A DNA stretch of 45,320 nt, taken from the NCBI GenBank assembly GCA_013289985.1, contig JABCYW010000040.1:1-45320 (forward strand), read 5' to 3'. This document shows positions 24,486 through 33,831 of the stretch, piece by piece; positions within the stretch are counted from its first letter, which is position 1; the number at the start of each line of letters is the position of its first letter. The position numbers and the translations under genes were made by a program. The notes beneath the pieces are model-generated. The model was not told the DNA's origin. It did not search any database and was given only the letters and a program-made list of their open reading frames with translations. The stretch is from Betaproteobacteria bacterium (GTDB lineage Bacteria; Pseudomonadota; Gammaproteobacteria; Burkholderiales; Burkholderiaceae_C).

Positions 24486-24674
24486 AGAGCCCTGGAATCC
24501 ACGGTCCGGTACACCTTCGCCCGCGAGTTTCACCAGAAGTTGCACGAACCCCGGCGTGATCGGAGGGATTCCGGGCCGACTCGACCGCGACGGCCTGCCA
24601 GAATAGGGGGTGCGGGCCCTTCCTCCCGGCCCGGCATGGACTTTCCCCAGCGACCGCACCCCGGAGTCGACCTC

Positions 24675-25577
24675 ATGCAAACCCAATCGAGCACCAAGAC
24701 GAGCGCCGGCGAGCAGCGCCAACAGTACATCTCGGTGGAACTCCGCCAGTGGATCGTCGCGCAGGCGCAGGCCGGCGTGTCTCCGGAGACCGTCCTCGAG
24801 GCGATGAAGGCTAGCGGCTGGCAGGAGGAAGTGGCCATCAAGGCGCTGGAAGAGACCCTGCGCGGCCACCTCACGGAGCAGGCCCAGTCGGCGGTGCCGC
24901 AGACGCACGAGCCGCAGCCCGTGCCGGTGCCCGACGCCCCGATCTCCGACTCGCCCAGCAAGATCCGCGTGCTCGACCGCGACGTCACGGTGCTCATGAG
25001 CATGAAGCTGCCGCGCGTGATCGTGTTCAGCGGCTTCATGAGCGAGCAGGAGTGCGATCAGGTCGTCGCGCTGGCCGGCCCGCGCATGGCACGCTCGGAA
25101 ACGGTGGACAACCTCACGGGCGGCAGCGAGGTCAACGTGGCCCGCACGAGCCGCGGCATGTTCTTCGAGCGCGGCGAGACCGGCGTGATCGATCGCGTCG
25201 AGCGCCGCATCGCGGCCCTGCTGAACTGGCCCGTGCAGAACGGCGAAGGCCTGCAGGTGCTGCACTACAAGCCGGGCGCCGAGTACAAGCCGCACTACGA
25301 CTACTTCGATCCCGTGCATCCCGGCTCGGCGTCCATCCTCAAGCGCGGCGGCCAGCGCGTGGGCACCTTGCTGATGTACCTGAACACGCCCAAGAAGGGC
25401 GGTGGCACCACGTTCCCCGACGTCGGCCTGGAAGTGGCGCCCGTCAAGGGCAACGCGGTGTTCTTCAGCTACGACCGCGCGCACGTGAACACCAAGAGCC
25501 TGCACGGCGGCGCCCCGGTGATCGAGGGCGAGAAGTGGGTCGCCACCAAGTGGCTGCGCGAGCGCGAGTTCGTCTAG
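24675..25577 (+). CDS. Prolyl-4-hydroxylase-like 2-oxoglutarate/Fe(II) oxygenase
   Basis: The C-terminal 190 residues of this 300-residue protein are a P4H domain. The iron ligands are His207 and Asp209 (KPHYDYFDP) and His277 (SLHGGAPV), and Lys287 in GEKW binds 2-oxoglutarate. The reaction is hydroxylation of prolyl residues or a related substrate, coupled to decarboxylation of 2-oxoglutarate. The first 60 residues form a helical, UBA-like region (WIVAQAQAGVSPETVLEAMK) that may bind a target protein. GGAG at 24663–24666 supports the ATG at 24675; an in-frame ATG at 24636 is less well placed. The gene converges on the diguanylate cyclase gene with a six-base gap. Confidence 0.88.
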   Translation: MQTQSSTKTSAGEQRQQYISVELRQWIVAQAQAGVSPETVLEAMKASGWQEEVAIKALEETLRGHLTEQAQSAVPQTHEPQPVPVPDAPISDSPSKIRVLDRDVTVLMSMKLPRVIVFSGFMSEQECDQVVALAGPRMARSETVDNLTGGSEVNVARTSRGMFFERGETGVIDRVERRIAALLNWPVQNGEGLQVLHYKPGAEYKPHYDYFDPVHPGSASILKRGGQRVGTLLMYLNTPKKGGGTTFPDVGLEVAPVKGNAVFFSYDRAHVNTKSLHGGAPVIEGEKWVATKWLREREFV

Positions 25578-25583
25578 GCGGCG

Positions 25584-26705
25584 TCAGGCCGTCTCCACCC
25601 GGTTGCGCCCGCTGGTCTTGGCCGCGTACAGCGCCCGGTCGGCGCGATGGAACAGCGTGTCCGCCGTGTCCTGCGGCTGCCAGGCGCTCGCGCCCAGGCT
25701 GGCGGTCAGTGACCGCATGGTGCCTTCGAAGGGTTGCATGATGTGCTCGCGGGCGCGTTCCGCGAGCGTGCGCGCGCCGCCCAGGTCGGTGTCGGCCAGA
25801 AGCAGGCAGAACTCCTCGCCGCCGTAGCGGTAGGCGCGATCGGGCTCGCGCAGCGCGCCGGCCAGGCGTGTGGAGAACGCGGCGAGCGTGACATCGCCCA
25901 CGCCGTGCCCGTGGGTGTCGTTGATGAATTTGAAGCGGTCGATGTCCACCATCACGATCGCGAACGGACGCTGCGTGCGGCGCGCTCGGGCGAAGGCCTG
26001 CGCGATCGCCTCGTCGAGCGCACGCCGGTTGGCCAGGCCCGTGAGGTCGTCGGTGCGCGCCTGCAGCCGCATCTCGGCCTCGGCGCGCGTCTTGCACATC
26101 AGCACGAAGCCGAGGTTGGTCACCGCCAGGTAGACGAAGCCGAACAGGTAGATCGGCACCTGCCACGCGTTCTCGTGGTCCAGGCTCAGGTGCGACTGGC
26201 CCACCAGCAGGAGCACGATCGCCCGCGCCGGCAGCACCAGGCCCATGCAGGCATAGAACGCCGCCATCACGCGCTGCACGCGTGTGGTCTCGGGCCGGCG
26301 GTCGCGCCACAGCGTGATCGCGTTGAGCCATTCGTAGCCGGCGTAGGCGAAGCCGTTGAAGATCGCGGCCCAGGCCACGCGTTCGCCGGTGACCGCGCCG
26401 GCGATCGTCACTGCCGCGACCATGGCCGCCAGCACGCGCCCGTCGTGGCCGCGGCCGGCGAAGGTGCGGATCGCCACGAAGAACAGCGCCACGCTGACCG
26501 CGCCGGCCAGGTTGGCGATCAGGCCGTTCAGCGTGCCGCCGCCCGGGATCGCGAGCACCAGGTAGGCCAGCGCCTGGCTCGTGATCGCCCAGCGCCACGT
26601 CCGCAGGCCGTTGCCGCGATCGTCGTCGCGGCGCGCGACCCACAGCATCGCGGCGGTGGCCGCGAGCAGGCAGGTCTGGCCGATGAAGAGGAAGTGGAGA
26701 TCCAA
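25584..26705 (-). CDS. Membrane-bound diguanylate cyclase (GGDEF)
   Basis: This 373-residue protein has about six to seven membrane helices in the first 205 residues and a C-terminal GGDEF domain (RTDDLTGLANRRALDEAI to the end). The active site is GGEEF at 295–299. An inhibitory-site RxxD (REPD, about 286–289) stands five residues before it, so product inhibition by c-di-GMP is expected. It makes c-di-GMP from two GTP at the inner membrane, likely in response to a membrane signal. No ATG lies before the first helix; I take TTG at 26705, preceded by AGAGG. A longer frame from TTG at 26819 would begin inside the rhlE terminator and looks non-coding. Confidence 0.85.
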   Translation of the reverse strand: MDLHFLFIGQTCLLAATAAMLWVARRDDDRGNGLRTWRWAITSQALAYLVLAIPGGGTLNGLIANLAGAVSVALFFVAIRTFAGRGHDGRVLAAMVAAVTIAGAVTGERVAWAAIFNGFAYAGYEWLNAITLWRDRRPETTRVQRVMAAFYACMGLVLPARAIVLLLVGQSHLSLDHENAWQVPIYLFGFVYLAVTNLGFVLMCKTRAEAEMRLQARTDDLTGLANRRALDEAIAQAFARARRTQRPFAIVMVDIDRFKFINDTHGHGVGDVTLAAFSTRLAGALREPDRAYRYGGEEFCLLLADTDLGGARTLAERAREHIMQPFEGTMRSLTASLGASAWQPQDTADTLFHRADRALYAAKTSGRNRVETA

Positions 26706-26817
26706 GCGCGGGCCTCTGGAACTGCCGGATGGCAAAGCCCTCGATTTTCCGTCGGGCGCGCCCGGGCCGCTCGGCCGGCCCGTGCAGTAGTCGACGGAGA
26801 GCGCGAGTTCATGGCAC

Positions 26818-26853
26818 AAAAAGAAAGACCCGTGGCGTGTGCCGACGGGCCTT
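26818..26853 (-). terminator. Intrinsic terminator downstream of rhlE
   Basis: On the minus strand AAGGCCCGT pairs with ACGGGTCTT (nine pairs with one G-T wobble), the loop itself containing a three-pair hairpin. TTTCTTTTT follows directly. It lies 29 bases after the rhlE stop and should end the rhlE message before the diguanylate cyclase gene. Confidence 0.85.
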
Positions 26854-26881
26854 GTTCATGCGAGCGGTCTGCCGCGGCGCG

Positions 26882-28420
26882 TCAACGCTTGGTCGACGGC
26901 CCCTTGTTCGACGAGGTCAGCGCCGGGCGCTGGCCACCGCCTTGAGGACGACCGCCACCGCCACCGCCACCGCCACCGCCGCCGGCCGGACGCGCGCCGC
27001 CGTGGCCGGCGTGCGCCGGACGGGCGCCGCCGTGCGAACCCGACGGACCTTGCGGACGCGGGGCCGGACGACCGCCGCCACCACCGCCGTTGCCGCCGGG
27101 ACGACCCTGGCCGCGGCCACGATCACCGCCGCCGCCGCCACCACCGCCGGACGCATGGCGATCGCCACCGCCGCTGCGGGCATGGTGGCCGCCGCCGTTG
27201 CCGCGTCCACCGGACGACGGGCCGCGCACGCCGATCGACGTGCGGCCCAGCACGATGGGCTCGGCGCGCTCGCTGGGATCGGGCTCGAAGCCGGGGATGA
27301 CCTCGCTGGGGATCGGGCGCTTGATCAGCTTCTCGATGTCGCGCAGGAAGATGTCCTCGTCCACGCACACCAGCGACACGGCGCGGCCCTGTGCGCCGGC
27401 GCGGCCGGTGCGGCCGATGCGGTGCACGTAGTCCTCAGGCACGTTGGGCAGCTCGAAGTTGACGACGTGCGGAAGCTGGTCGATGTCGATGCCGCGCGCG
27501 GCGATGTCGGTGGCGACGAGCACCTGCAGCGTGCCGGCCTTGAACTCGGCCAGCGCGCGGGTGCGCGCCGTCTGGCTCTTGTTGCCGTGGATGGCCATCG
27601 CGGTGATGCCGTCGTCGTTCAGGTATTCGGCCAGCCGATTGGCGCCGTGCTTCATGCGCGTGAACACGAGCACCTGGTGCCAGTCGCCGCTCTTGATGAG
27701 GTGCGACAGCAACTGCTTCTTGCGATCGCGCGAGACCGGGTGCACGGCCTGCTCGATCATCTCGTTGGTCTGGTTGCGGCGCGCCACCTCGATCAGGCCC
27801 GGCTTGTTCAGCAGGCGATCGGCCAGGGCCTTGATCTCGTCGGAGAAGGTGGCCGAGAACAGCAGGCTCTGCTTCTTGGCCGGCAGCACCGCGAGCACCT
27901 TCTTGATGTCGTGGATGAAGCCCATGTCGAGCATGCGGTCGGCTTCGTCGAGCACGAAGATCTCGACGTGCGACAGGTCCACCGCGCGCTGCTGGTGCAG
28001 GTCGAGCAGGCGGCCGGGCGTGGCCACGAGGATGTCGACGCCCTTGTGCAGGCGGTTGATCTGCGGCTGCATGCCCACGCCGCCGAAGATGACCATGCTG
28101 GTCAGCGGCACGTGCTTGCCGTAGGTGCGCACGCTTTCCTCGACCTGGGCGGCGAGTTCGCGCGTGGGCGTCAGGATCAGGGCGCGGACGGGGATCTTGC
28201 CCCGCGCATCCTTCTTCGGGCCGGAGGCGAGCAGGCGATGCAGCATCGGCAGCACGAAGCCGGCGGTCTTGCCGGTGCCGGTCTGGGCGCCGGCGAGAAG
28301 GTCGCCGCCCTGGAGGACGACGGGGATGGCTTGCAACTGGATCGGGGTCGGAGTCGTGTAGCCGTACTCGTGCACTGCACGCAGAAGCGGCTCGGCCAAG
28401 CCGAGTTCGTCAAAGTTCAT
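26882..28420 (-). CDS. rhlE: DEAD-box RNA helicase RhlE
   Basis: This 512-residue ATP-dependent RNA helicase has all motifs in order: Q motif (TPTPIQ), I (AQTGTGKT), Ia (PTRELA), Ib (TPGR), II (DEAD), III (SAT), IV (VLVFTRMK), V ([10 protein letters not shown]) and VI (HRIGRTGR). The core of about 375 residues is followed by a roughly 130-residue tail of Gly, Arg, His and Pro, including an 11-Gly run, typical of RNA-binding RGG-like tails. RhlE remodels ribosome precursors and mRNA, and works with RNase E in some species. It is a single gene: TACAAT upstream at 28575–28580 as a -10, and a terminator downstream. Confidence 0.95.
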   Translation of the reverse strand: MNFDELGLAEPLLRAVHEYGYTTPTPIQLQAIPVVLQGGDLLAGAQTGTGKTAGFVLPMLHRLLASGPKKDARGKIPVRALILTPTRELAAQVEESVRTYGKHVPLTSMVIFGGVGMQPQINRLHKGVDILVATPGRLLDLHQQRAVDLSHVEIFVLDEADRMLDMGFIHDIKKVLAVLPAKKQSLLFSATFSDEIKALADRLLNKPGLIEVARRNQTNEMIEQAVHPVSRDRKKQLLSHLIKSGDWHQVLVFTRMKHGANRLAEYLNDDGITAMAIHGNKSQTARTRALAEFKAGTLQVLVATDIAARGIDIDQLPHVVNFELPNVPEDYVHRIGRTGRAGAQGRAVSLVCVDEDIFLRDIEKLIKRPIPSEVIPGFEPDPSERAEPIVLGRTSIGVRGPSSGGRGNGGGHHARSGGGDRHASGGGGGGGGDRGRGQGRPGGNGGGGGGRPAPRPQGPSGSHGGARPAHAGHGGARPAGGGGGGGGGGGRPQGGGQRPALTSSNKGPSTKR

Positions 28421-28574
28421 GTGGAGTTTTTCAGGCCCGGGTCATGCCGGGCAAGGCGGATCGGCCTGCTGCGCCGCGCAGTGATTGCGGGCACCAGTCG
28501 TGAAGGCCGACTGCTGGGAAGGGCGTCGAGAACCGACGGCCGCTCGCTGGACTGGGCGTGGAGCGGATGAGGGC

Positions 28575-28580
28575 ATTGTA
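28575..28580 (-). promoter_or_regulatory. Probable -10 element of the rhlE promoter
   Basis: On the minus strand TACAATGCCC lies 155 bases before the rhlE ATG. The same ten bases occur at two other upstream regions in this window (31270 and 36242). A -35 match is poor. The long leader (about 150 bases) could carry post-transcriptional control, as in other DEAD-box helicase genes. Confidence 0.45.
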
Positions 28581-28634
28581 CCGGTACGCACCACGACGGT
28601 TCGCGGAAAAGGGGGATAACCCGAACTTTCCTCA

Positions 28635-28662
28635 TTTGTCCGGACGCGCGGCTTCCTATAAT
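28635..28662 (+). promoter_or_regulatory. Probable sigma-70 promoter of murJ
   Basis: TATAAT at 28657–28662 is a perfect -10 and TTTGTC/TTGTCC at 28635–28641 a fair -35, with 15–16 bases between them. It is 50 bases before the murJ ATG, in the 292-base divergent gap between rhlE and murJ. That gap otherwise shows no gene. Confidence 0.65.
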
Positions 28663-28712
28663 CCGCGCCCAGACCCCCTGATCCGCCCACGCCTGAAGCC
28701 CGGCGGCAATCG

Positions 28713-30272
28713 ATGAATCTTCTCAAGGCCGCCTCGACGGTTTCGCTGCTGACGCTCGTCTCGCGCGTGTCCGGCCTGCTGCGCGAGCAACTCGTGGCGG
28801 CCAGCTTCGGCGCGAGCGGCTTCACCGACGCCTACAACGTCGCGTTCCGCATCCCCAACCTGCTGCGCCGGCTGTTCGCGGAAGGCGCGTTCTCGCAGGC
28901 GTTCGTGCCGCTGCTGGCCAACACCCGCATCTCCGACGGCGACGCCGTCACGCACAAGCTGATCGACGCGGTGGCCACCGTGCTCGCGTGGGCGCTGCTG
29001 CTCACCTGCGTGGTGGGGGTCGTCGGCGCGCCCGCGATCGTGTGGGTGATGGCGTCGGGCCTGCAGCGCTTCGATTCCGCGGTGCTGATGACGCGCGTGA
29101 TGTTCCCCTACATCGGCTTCATGTCGATGGTGGCGCTGTCGGCCGGCATCCTCAACACCTGGGGCCGGTTCTCCATTCCCGCGGCCACGCCGATCCTGCT
29201 CAACGTGTCGGTCATCCTCGCGGCGCGCACGCTCACGCCCACGTTCGAGGCGCACGGGCTGCCGGGCGTCTACACCCTGGCCATCGGCGTGATGCTGGGC
29301 GGCGTGCTGCAGGCCGGCATCCAGATCCCGGCGCTGAAGGCCCTCGGGCTCATGCCGCACATCCGCTTCCGGTGGCGGGGCGTGGTGGAGGCCTGGCATC
29401 ACCCGGGGGTGCGGCGCGTGCTCAAGCAGATGTCGCCGGCGCTGCTGGGCGTGTCGGTGGCGCAGCTGTCGATGCTCGTCAACACGCAGCTGGCCTCGCA
29501 CCTGGTCACGGGCTCGGTGTCCTGGCTCACCTACGCCGACCGGCTGATGGAGTTCCCGACGTCGCTGCTGGGCGTGGCGCTGGGCATCGTGCTCATCCCG
29601 CAGCTGTCCGCGGCGCGCGCGCGCGGCGACAAGGAGGGCTACTCCGGCATGATCGACTGGGGGCTGCGCCTGGTCGTGCTGCAGACCCTGCCGTGCGCCA
29701 CCGCGCTGCTGGTCTTCGCCAAGCCGCTGCTGGCGGTGCTGTACCACTACGGCCACTTCAGCGACGCCGACCTGCTGGCCACGGTGCGCCCGCTGCAGGG
29801 CTACGGGGTGGGCCTGATGGGCATCGTCTGCGTGAAGATCCTCGCGCCGGGCTACTTCGCACAGCTCGACACGCGGACACCGGTGCGCATCGCCATCGCC
29901 GTCCTCGCCTGCACCCAGCTGATGAACATGCTCTTCATCTTCGGGCTGCACATCGGCGTGGGCGGCCTCGCGCTCTCGATCGGCCTGGGCGCGACCCTCA
30001 ACGCCACGTGGCTGCTGGTGGGCCTGATCCGCCGCGGCGTCTACAAGCCGCAGCCCGGCTGGCTCGCCTTCGTCACGCGTGCGCTGCTGGCCACGCTGGC
30101 GCTCGGCGCCGCCCTCGTGTGGGCCGACCACGCGATCGACTGGCTGGATCGCTCCCACCCGCTCCTGCGCGCGCTGAAGATGGCCGGCGTGCTGGGCGGC
30201 GTGGCGCTGCTGTACGTGGCGGTGCTGGCGGCCGTGGGGCTCAAGCCCAGCCAGTTCATGCGCAAGACCTGA
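28713..30272 (+). CDS. murJ: Lipid II flippase MurJ
   Basis: This 519-residue polytopic membrane protein of the MOP superfamily has about 14 helices. The N-terminal block is the MurJ hallmark: TLVSRVSGLLREQLVAASFG, then ADAYNVAFRIPNLLRRLFAEGAFSQAFVP with small changes. The essential Arg residues of the central cavity lie in these segments. It moves lipid II across the inner membrane for peptidoglycan synthesis and is essential in most Gram-negatives. The length matches the family. It has its own promoter, and the SirB1-type gene follows after 62 bases. Confidence 0.96.
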   Translation: MNLLKAASTVSLLTLVSRVSGLLREQLVAASFGASGFTDAYNVAFRIPNLLRRLFAEGAFSQAFVPLLANTRISDGDAVTHKLIDAVATVLAWALLLTCVVGVVGAPAIVWVMASGLQRFDSAVLMTRVMFPYIGFMSMVALSAGILNTWGRFSIPAATPILLNVSVILAARTLTPTFEAHGLPGVYTLAIGVMLGGVLQAGIQIPALKALGLMPHIRFRWRGVVEAWHHPGVRRVLKQMSPALLGVSVAQLSMLVNTQLASHLVTGSVSWLTYADRLMEFPTSLLGVALGIVLIPQLSAARARGDKEGYSGMIDWGLRLVVLQTLPCATALLVFAKPLLAVLYHYGHFSDADLLATVRPLQGYGVGLMGIVCVKILAPGYFAQLDTRTPVRIAIAVLACTQLMNMLFIFGLHIGVGGLALSIGLGATLNATWLLVGLIRRGVYKPQPGWLAFVTRALLATLALGAALVWADHAIDWLDRSHPLLRALKMAGVLGGVALLYVAVLAAVGLKPSQFMRKT

Positions 30273-30334
30273 GCTGGAGAACCTGACCGATCGGGGGATG
30301 CACAGGGTCGGCGCGGCGGGTCTAAACTGAGGCA

Positions 30335-31204
30335 ATGCCCACCGTGCCCCGTCCCACGCCCACGTTCAGCGCCCCCAGCGCGCTGGAGTACTTCGACGCG
30401 CTCGTGGCCGACGACGACCAGTTCCCGCTGCTGGAGGCGGCCGTCGCCCTCGCGCAGGACGAGACGCCCGGGCTCGACGTCCAGGCGGTGCTGGCCGACG
30501 TCGACGAGCTGGCCCAGCGGCTGAAGTCGCGCCTCGCGCCCGACGCGCCGGTGGTGCACAAGCTGCGCTGCCTGAACCGCTACTTCTTCGAGGAGCTGGG
30601 CTTCGCCGGCAACGTCAACGACTACCACGACCCGGCCAACAGCTACCTGCCCGACGTCCTGGCCCGCCGCCGTGGCATCCCGATCACGCTGGCGCTGGTC
30701 TACATGGAGATCGCCAGCCACGTGGGGCTGCGGGCCGAGGGGGTGTCCTTCCCCGGGCATTTCCTGGTCAAGCTGCGCCTGCCCCAGGGCGAGGTGGTGA
30801 TCGACCCCTTCACCGGGCAATCGCTGTCGCGCAACGACCTCGAGGAACGGCTCGACCTGGTGCGCCAGGCCAGCGCCCTGCGCGACGCCTTCGACGTGCC
30901 CCTGGGCCTGTTCCTGCAGGCCGCCGGCGCGCGCGACATCATCGGCCGCATGCTGCGCAACCTGCAGCAGATCCACCAGGGCCGCGGCGACACCCGGCGG
31001 CTGCTGGCCGTGCTCGATCGCCAGGTGGTGCTGGATCCGCAGGACTGGGACACCTACCGCCTGCGTGGCGACGTGCTCGACGGCCTGGGCCGCACCGAGG
31101 AGGCCGCCTTCGACTGGGGCCTGTACCTGGAGCACACGCCCGACGCCACCGACGCCGACACGTTGCGCCGCCGCATCCTGGCGGCGCGCACGCAGCGCCA
31201 CTGA
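30335..31204 (+). CDS. SirB1 family protein (transglutaminase-like plus TPR)
   Basis: This 289-residue protein has a SirB1 N-terminal transglutaminase-like region: LRCLNRYFFEELGFAGNVND, then LARRRGIPITLALVYMEIA and SFPGHFLVKL. A C-terminal pair of TPR-like helices follows (RLLAVLDRQVVLDPQDWDTY; DGLGRTEEAAFDWGLYLEH). The family is widespread in proteobacteria as YchA/SirB1; it lacks a proven activity and here shows no catalytic Cys in the usual place. The ATG at 30335 is preceded closely by TAAACT (30323–30328), which looks like a -10 very near the start, and by GAGG. Confidence 0.88.
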   Translation: MPTVPRPTPTFSAPSALEYFDALVADDDQFPLLEAAVALAQDETPGLDVQAVLADVDELAQRLKSRLAPDAPVVHKLRCLNRYFFEELGFAGNVNDYHDPANSYLPDVLARRRGIPITLALVYMEIASHVGLRAEGVSFPGHFLVKLRLPQGEVVIDPFTGQSLSRNDLEERLDLVRQASALRDAFDVPLGLFLQAAGARDIIGRMLRNLQQIHQGRGDTRRLLAVLDRQVVLDPQDWDTYRLRGDVLDGLGRTEEAAFDWGLYLEHTPDATDADTLRRRILAARTQRH

Positions 31205-31269
31205 GGTCCGCGGACCGGGCTCGCCGGGCCCGTCCCCCGAATCGCGGGAGCGGCATCGCCGGGCCGACC

Positions 31270-31275
31270 TACAAT
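31270..31275 (+). promoter_or_regulatory. Probable -10 element upstream of the AI-2E-type permease gene
   Basis: TACAAT, followed by GCCCGG, lies 98 bases before the permease ATG in the 169-base gap after the SirB1 gene. It repeats the sequence seen before the DUF47–pit genes at 36242. The -35 region is not clear. It would drive the permease–hda–HAD–pcnB–folK series. Confidence 0.45.
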
Positions 31276-31373
31276 GCCCGGTTGCGGTCCGCGTGCGGAT
31301 CGCCCCGCCCGCGGCCACCCACGGCCGCGTGCGCACTTCGAAGACACCGCCCGCCAGAGGCCGCTCAAGCCCC

Positions 31374-32429
31374 ATGACCCTGACCACCGCACAGCAACGC
31401 GCACTGACCTGGCTCACCCTGGCCGTGGCCGCGGCGTTCCTGCTGTGGCTGCTCGGCTCGGCGCTCACGCCCATGGTGCTCGCGCTGGTCTTCGCCTACC
31501 TGCTGTGGCCCATGGTGCGCCTGCTCGAACGCCCGCGCCTGCCGCGGGCGCTGGCCGCCACGGTGACGATCCTCTTGGCGATGCTGGCGGCCACCGTGCT
31601 GGTGCTGCTGCTGGTGCCCATCGTCACCACGGCGCTGCCGCAGCTGCGCGCGCAGTGGCCGGGCCTGCTCGACAAGTTCAACCACGTCGTCGCGCCGCAG
31701 CTGAAGAACTTCGGCGTGGACCTGGACGTCGACACCGTCAAGGCCTGGATCCTGAAGTCCTTCGACGGCAACATGGACGAATGGGGCCAGAAGCTGCTGG
31801 CCTCGGCACGCATCGGCGGCAGCTGGCTCGCCACGATCGTGGGCTTCCTTGTGCTGGTGCCGGTGCTCGTGTTCTACCTGCTGGTCGATGCGGAGTCGGT
31901 CAGCGGCGGCGCCTGGAACCTGGTGCCGCTGAAGTCGCGCGAGCGCCTGGCCGGCTTCCTGGGCGAGTGCGACACGATGCTGCGCCAATACCTCAAGGGC
32001 CAGCTGTCGGTCATGGGCGCGCTGGCGCTGATCTACCCGCTGGGGCTGATGCTCACCGGCCTGAACCTCGCGTGGCCCATCGGCGTCTTCACGGGCCTGG
32101 CCGTGTTCATCCCGTACCTCGGCTACACCACCGGCCTCGTGCTGGCGCTGATGTCGGCGGCGATCCAGTTCACCGGCTGGCACGGCGTGGCCGAGGTGGC
32201 CGTGGTCTACGCGGTGGGCCAGGTGCTGGAGAGCTTCGTGCTCACGCCGCGCCTGGTGGGCGAGCGCATCGGCCTGAGCCCGCTGGCCGTCATCGTGGCG
32301 CTGCTGGTCTTCGGCGAGGTGTTCGGCTTCCTGGGCGTGCTGGTGTGCCTGCCGGTGACGGCGCTGGGCGTGGTCGCGATGCGCCATGCGATGGCCGCCT
32401 ACCGCGCCAGCACGTTCTATCGCACATGA
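31374..32429 (+). CDS. AI-2E transporter (PerM) family membrane protein
   Basis: This 351-residue protein has about eight membrane helices in the AI-2E/PerM arrangement. Two N-terminal pairs come first (AFLLWLLGSALTPMVLALVF). A soluble amphipathic section with the QLRAQWPGLLDKFN helix follows, then the conserved LIYPLGLMLTGLNLAWPIGV and LVGERIGLSPLAVIVALLVFGEVFGFLG blocks. Members export various small solutes or act as sodium/proton antiporters; the substrate here is unknown. Its stop overlaps the hda ATG (ATGA). The same partner order, permease then hda, is common in Burkholderiales. Confidence 0.9.
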   Translation: MTLTTAQQRALTWLTLAVAAAFLLWLLGSALTPMVLALVFAYLLWPMVRLLERPRLPRALAATVTILLAMLAATVLVLLLVPIVTTALPQLRAQWPGLLDKFNHVVAPQLKNFGVDLDVDTVKAWILKSFDGNMDEWGQKLLASARIGGSWLATIVGFLVLVPVLVFYLLVDAESVSGGAWNLVPLKSRERLAGFLGECDTMLRQYLKGQLSVMGALALIYPLGLMLTGLNLAWPIGVFTGLAVFIPYLGYTTGLVLALMSAAIQFTGWHGVAEVAVVYAVGQVLESFVLTPRLVGERIGLSPLAVIVALLVFGEVFGFLGVLVCLPVTALGVVAMRHAMAAYRASTFYRT

Positions 32430-33157
32430 AACAGTTGATCCTCGACCTGGCGTGGGATCCGTTGCCGCCGTTCGCGGGCTTCCTGGCCGGCGACAACGCG
32501 GCCGTCGTCGCGCAACTGCGCGAGCAGTCATGGCCCGGCGCGCCGATCTACCTCTGGGGCCCGGCCGGCTGCGGCAAGACGCAGCTGCTGCACGAGCTGC
32601 AGGCGCGCGCGGTCGAATCCGGCCGGGTGGCGCAATGGTTCGACGCGGCCTCGATCACGCCGTGGGAACTGGCCGACGACGCCGCGCTGGTGCTGCTGGA
32701 CGGCGTCGACCAGTTCGACCCCGCGCAGCAGCACGCCGCGTTCACGCTGTTCGTCGAGGCCGCGAGCCGCGTGGGCGGCGCCGCGGCGGCGCTGTCCGGT
32801 ACGCCGGCCGCCGGCGCCCGCCTGGGCGTGCAGTTCGCGTCGTCGGGCCGCCTGCCGCCGGTGGATCTCGACGTGCGCGAGGACCTGCGCACCCGCCTCG
32901 GCTGGGGCCCGGTGCACGCCGTGCGGCCGCTGGCCGAGTCCGGCACGCGCGACGCCCTGCACCAGGAGGCCCGCCGCCGCGGCATCGTGCTGGGCGACGA
33001 GGTGCTCGACTACATCCTGGCGCGCTTCGCCCGCGACCTGAAGAGCCTGATGCACCTGCTGCATCGCCTCGATGGCTTCGCGCTGGCCGAGAAGCGCGCC
33101 GTCACCGTGCCGCTGCTCAAGCGCATGCTCAACGAAGAACAATCGGCCACTGAATGA
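32426..33157 (+). CDS. hda: DnaA inactivator Hda
   Basis: This 243-residue AAA+ protein is related to DnaA domain III. It begins MKQLILDL, the clamp-binding peptide that ties Hda to the DNA-loaded beta sliding clamp. Walker A is GPAGCGKT at 45–52, Walker B VLLDGVDQF at about 90–98, and RLPPVDLDVREDLRTRLGWG carries the sensor and Arg-finger region. With the clamp it stimulates DnaA-ATP hydrolysis and so prevents re-initiation of replication. Both ends overlap neighbours by four bases, giving translational coupling with the permease and the HAD gene. Confidence 0.93.
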   Translation: MKQLILDLAWDPLPPFAGFLAGDNAAVVAQLREQSWPGAPIYLWGPAGCGKTQLLHELQARAVESGRVAQWFDAASITPWELADDAALVLLDGVDQFDPAQQHAAFTLFVEAASRVGGAAAALSGTPAAGARLGVQFASSGRLPPVDLDVREDLRTRLGWGPVHAVRPLAESGTRDALHQEARRRGIVLGDEVLDYILARFARDLKSLMHLLHRLDGFALAEKRAVTVPLLKRMLNEEQSATE

Positions 33158-33831
33158 CCGCCCGCAACCTCACGCTCTTCGACCTCGACGGCACCCTGAT
33201 CGCCGGCGACTCCGACCATTCCTTCGGCCAGTTCATGGTGGACATCGGCTGGGCCGACGGCGACGCCTGGCGCCGCCGCAACGACGAGTTCTATGCCACC
33301 TACGTCGCCGGCGCGCTCGACGTGCACGCCTACGTCGCCTTCGCCACCTCGGTGTGGCGCAACCGCTCGCCGCAGGAGCAGGCCGACGCGCACGCCCGCT
33401 TCATGCGCGAGGTGATCGTCCCCATGATCACGCCGCAGGCCCTGGCGCTCGTGAAGAAGCACCAGGACGACGGCGACCTCGTGGCCATCGTCACCGCCAC
33501 CAACGAATTCGTCACCCGCCCGATCGCCCAGGCGTTCGGGGTGCCCGAGCTGCTCGCGATCGAGCTCGAGCGCGACGCCCGCGGCGCCGTCACCGGCGCC
33601 ATCAAGGGCGTGCCCACGTACCAGCACGGCAAGGTCACGCGCGTCGGGCACTGGCTCGAGGCGCGGGGCGCCGCCTGGGACGACTTCGATCGCATCAGCG
33701 TTTACAGTGACTCCATCAACGACCTGCCCCTCATGGAGCGGGCCACCGACCCCGTCGCGACCAATCCGTCGGCCGCGCTGGAGGCCGTGGCCGCCGAGCG
33801 TGGCTGGCGATTCCTGAGGCTATTCGAATGA
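33154..33831 (+). CDS. HAD-superfamily subfamily IB phosphatase (SerB-like)
   Basis: This 225-residue HAD-IB hydrolase has motif I FDLDGT (nucleophile Asp10, general acid Asp12), motif II in VTATN, a motif III Lys in HGKVTRV and motif IV YSDSINDLPLM with metal-binding Asp residues. It looks like phosphoserine-phosphatase-related enzymes placed next to hda and pcnB in many beta-proteobacteria; its substrate is not known. The cap is helical, residues about 15–90. ATGA overlaps join it to hda upstream and pcnB downstream. Confidence 0.9.
   Translation: MTARNLTLFDLDGTLIAGDSDHSFGQFMVDIGWADGDAWRRRNDEFYATYVAGALDVHAYVAFATSVWRNRSPQEQADAHARFMREVIVPMITPQALALVKKHQDDGDLVAIVTATNEFVTRPIAQAFGVPELLAIELERDARGAVTGAIKGVPTYQHGKVTRVGHWLEARGAAWDDFDRISVYSDSINDLPLMERATDPVATNPSAALEAVAAERGWRFLRLFE

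Noticed and set aside
26941-27190. Simple-sequence repeat region rich in CCGCCACCG
   Set aside because: It is the Gly-rich RGG-like tail of rhlE read from the other strand, not an independent repeat element.
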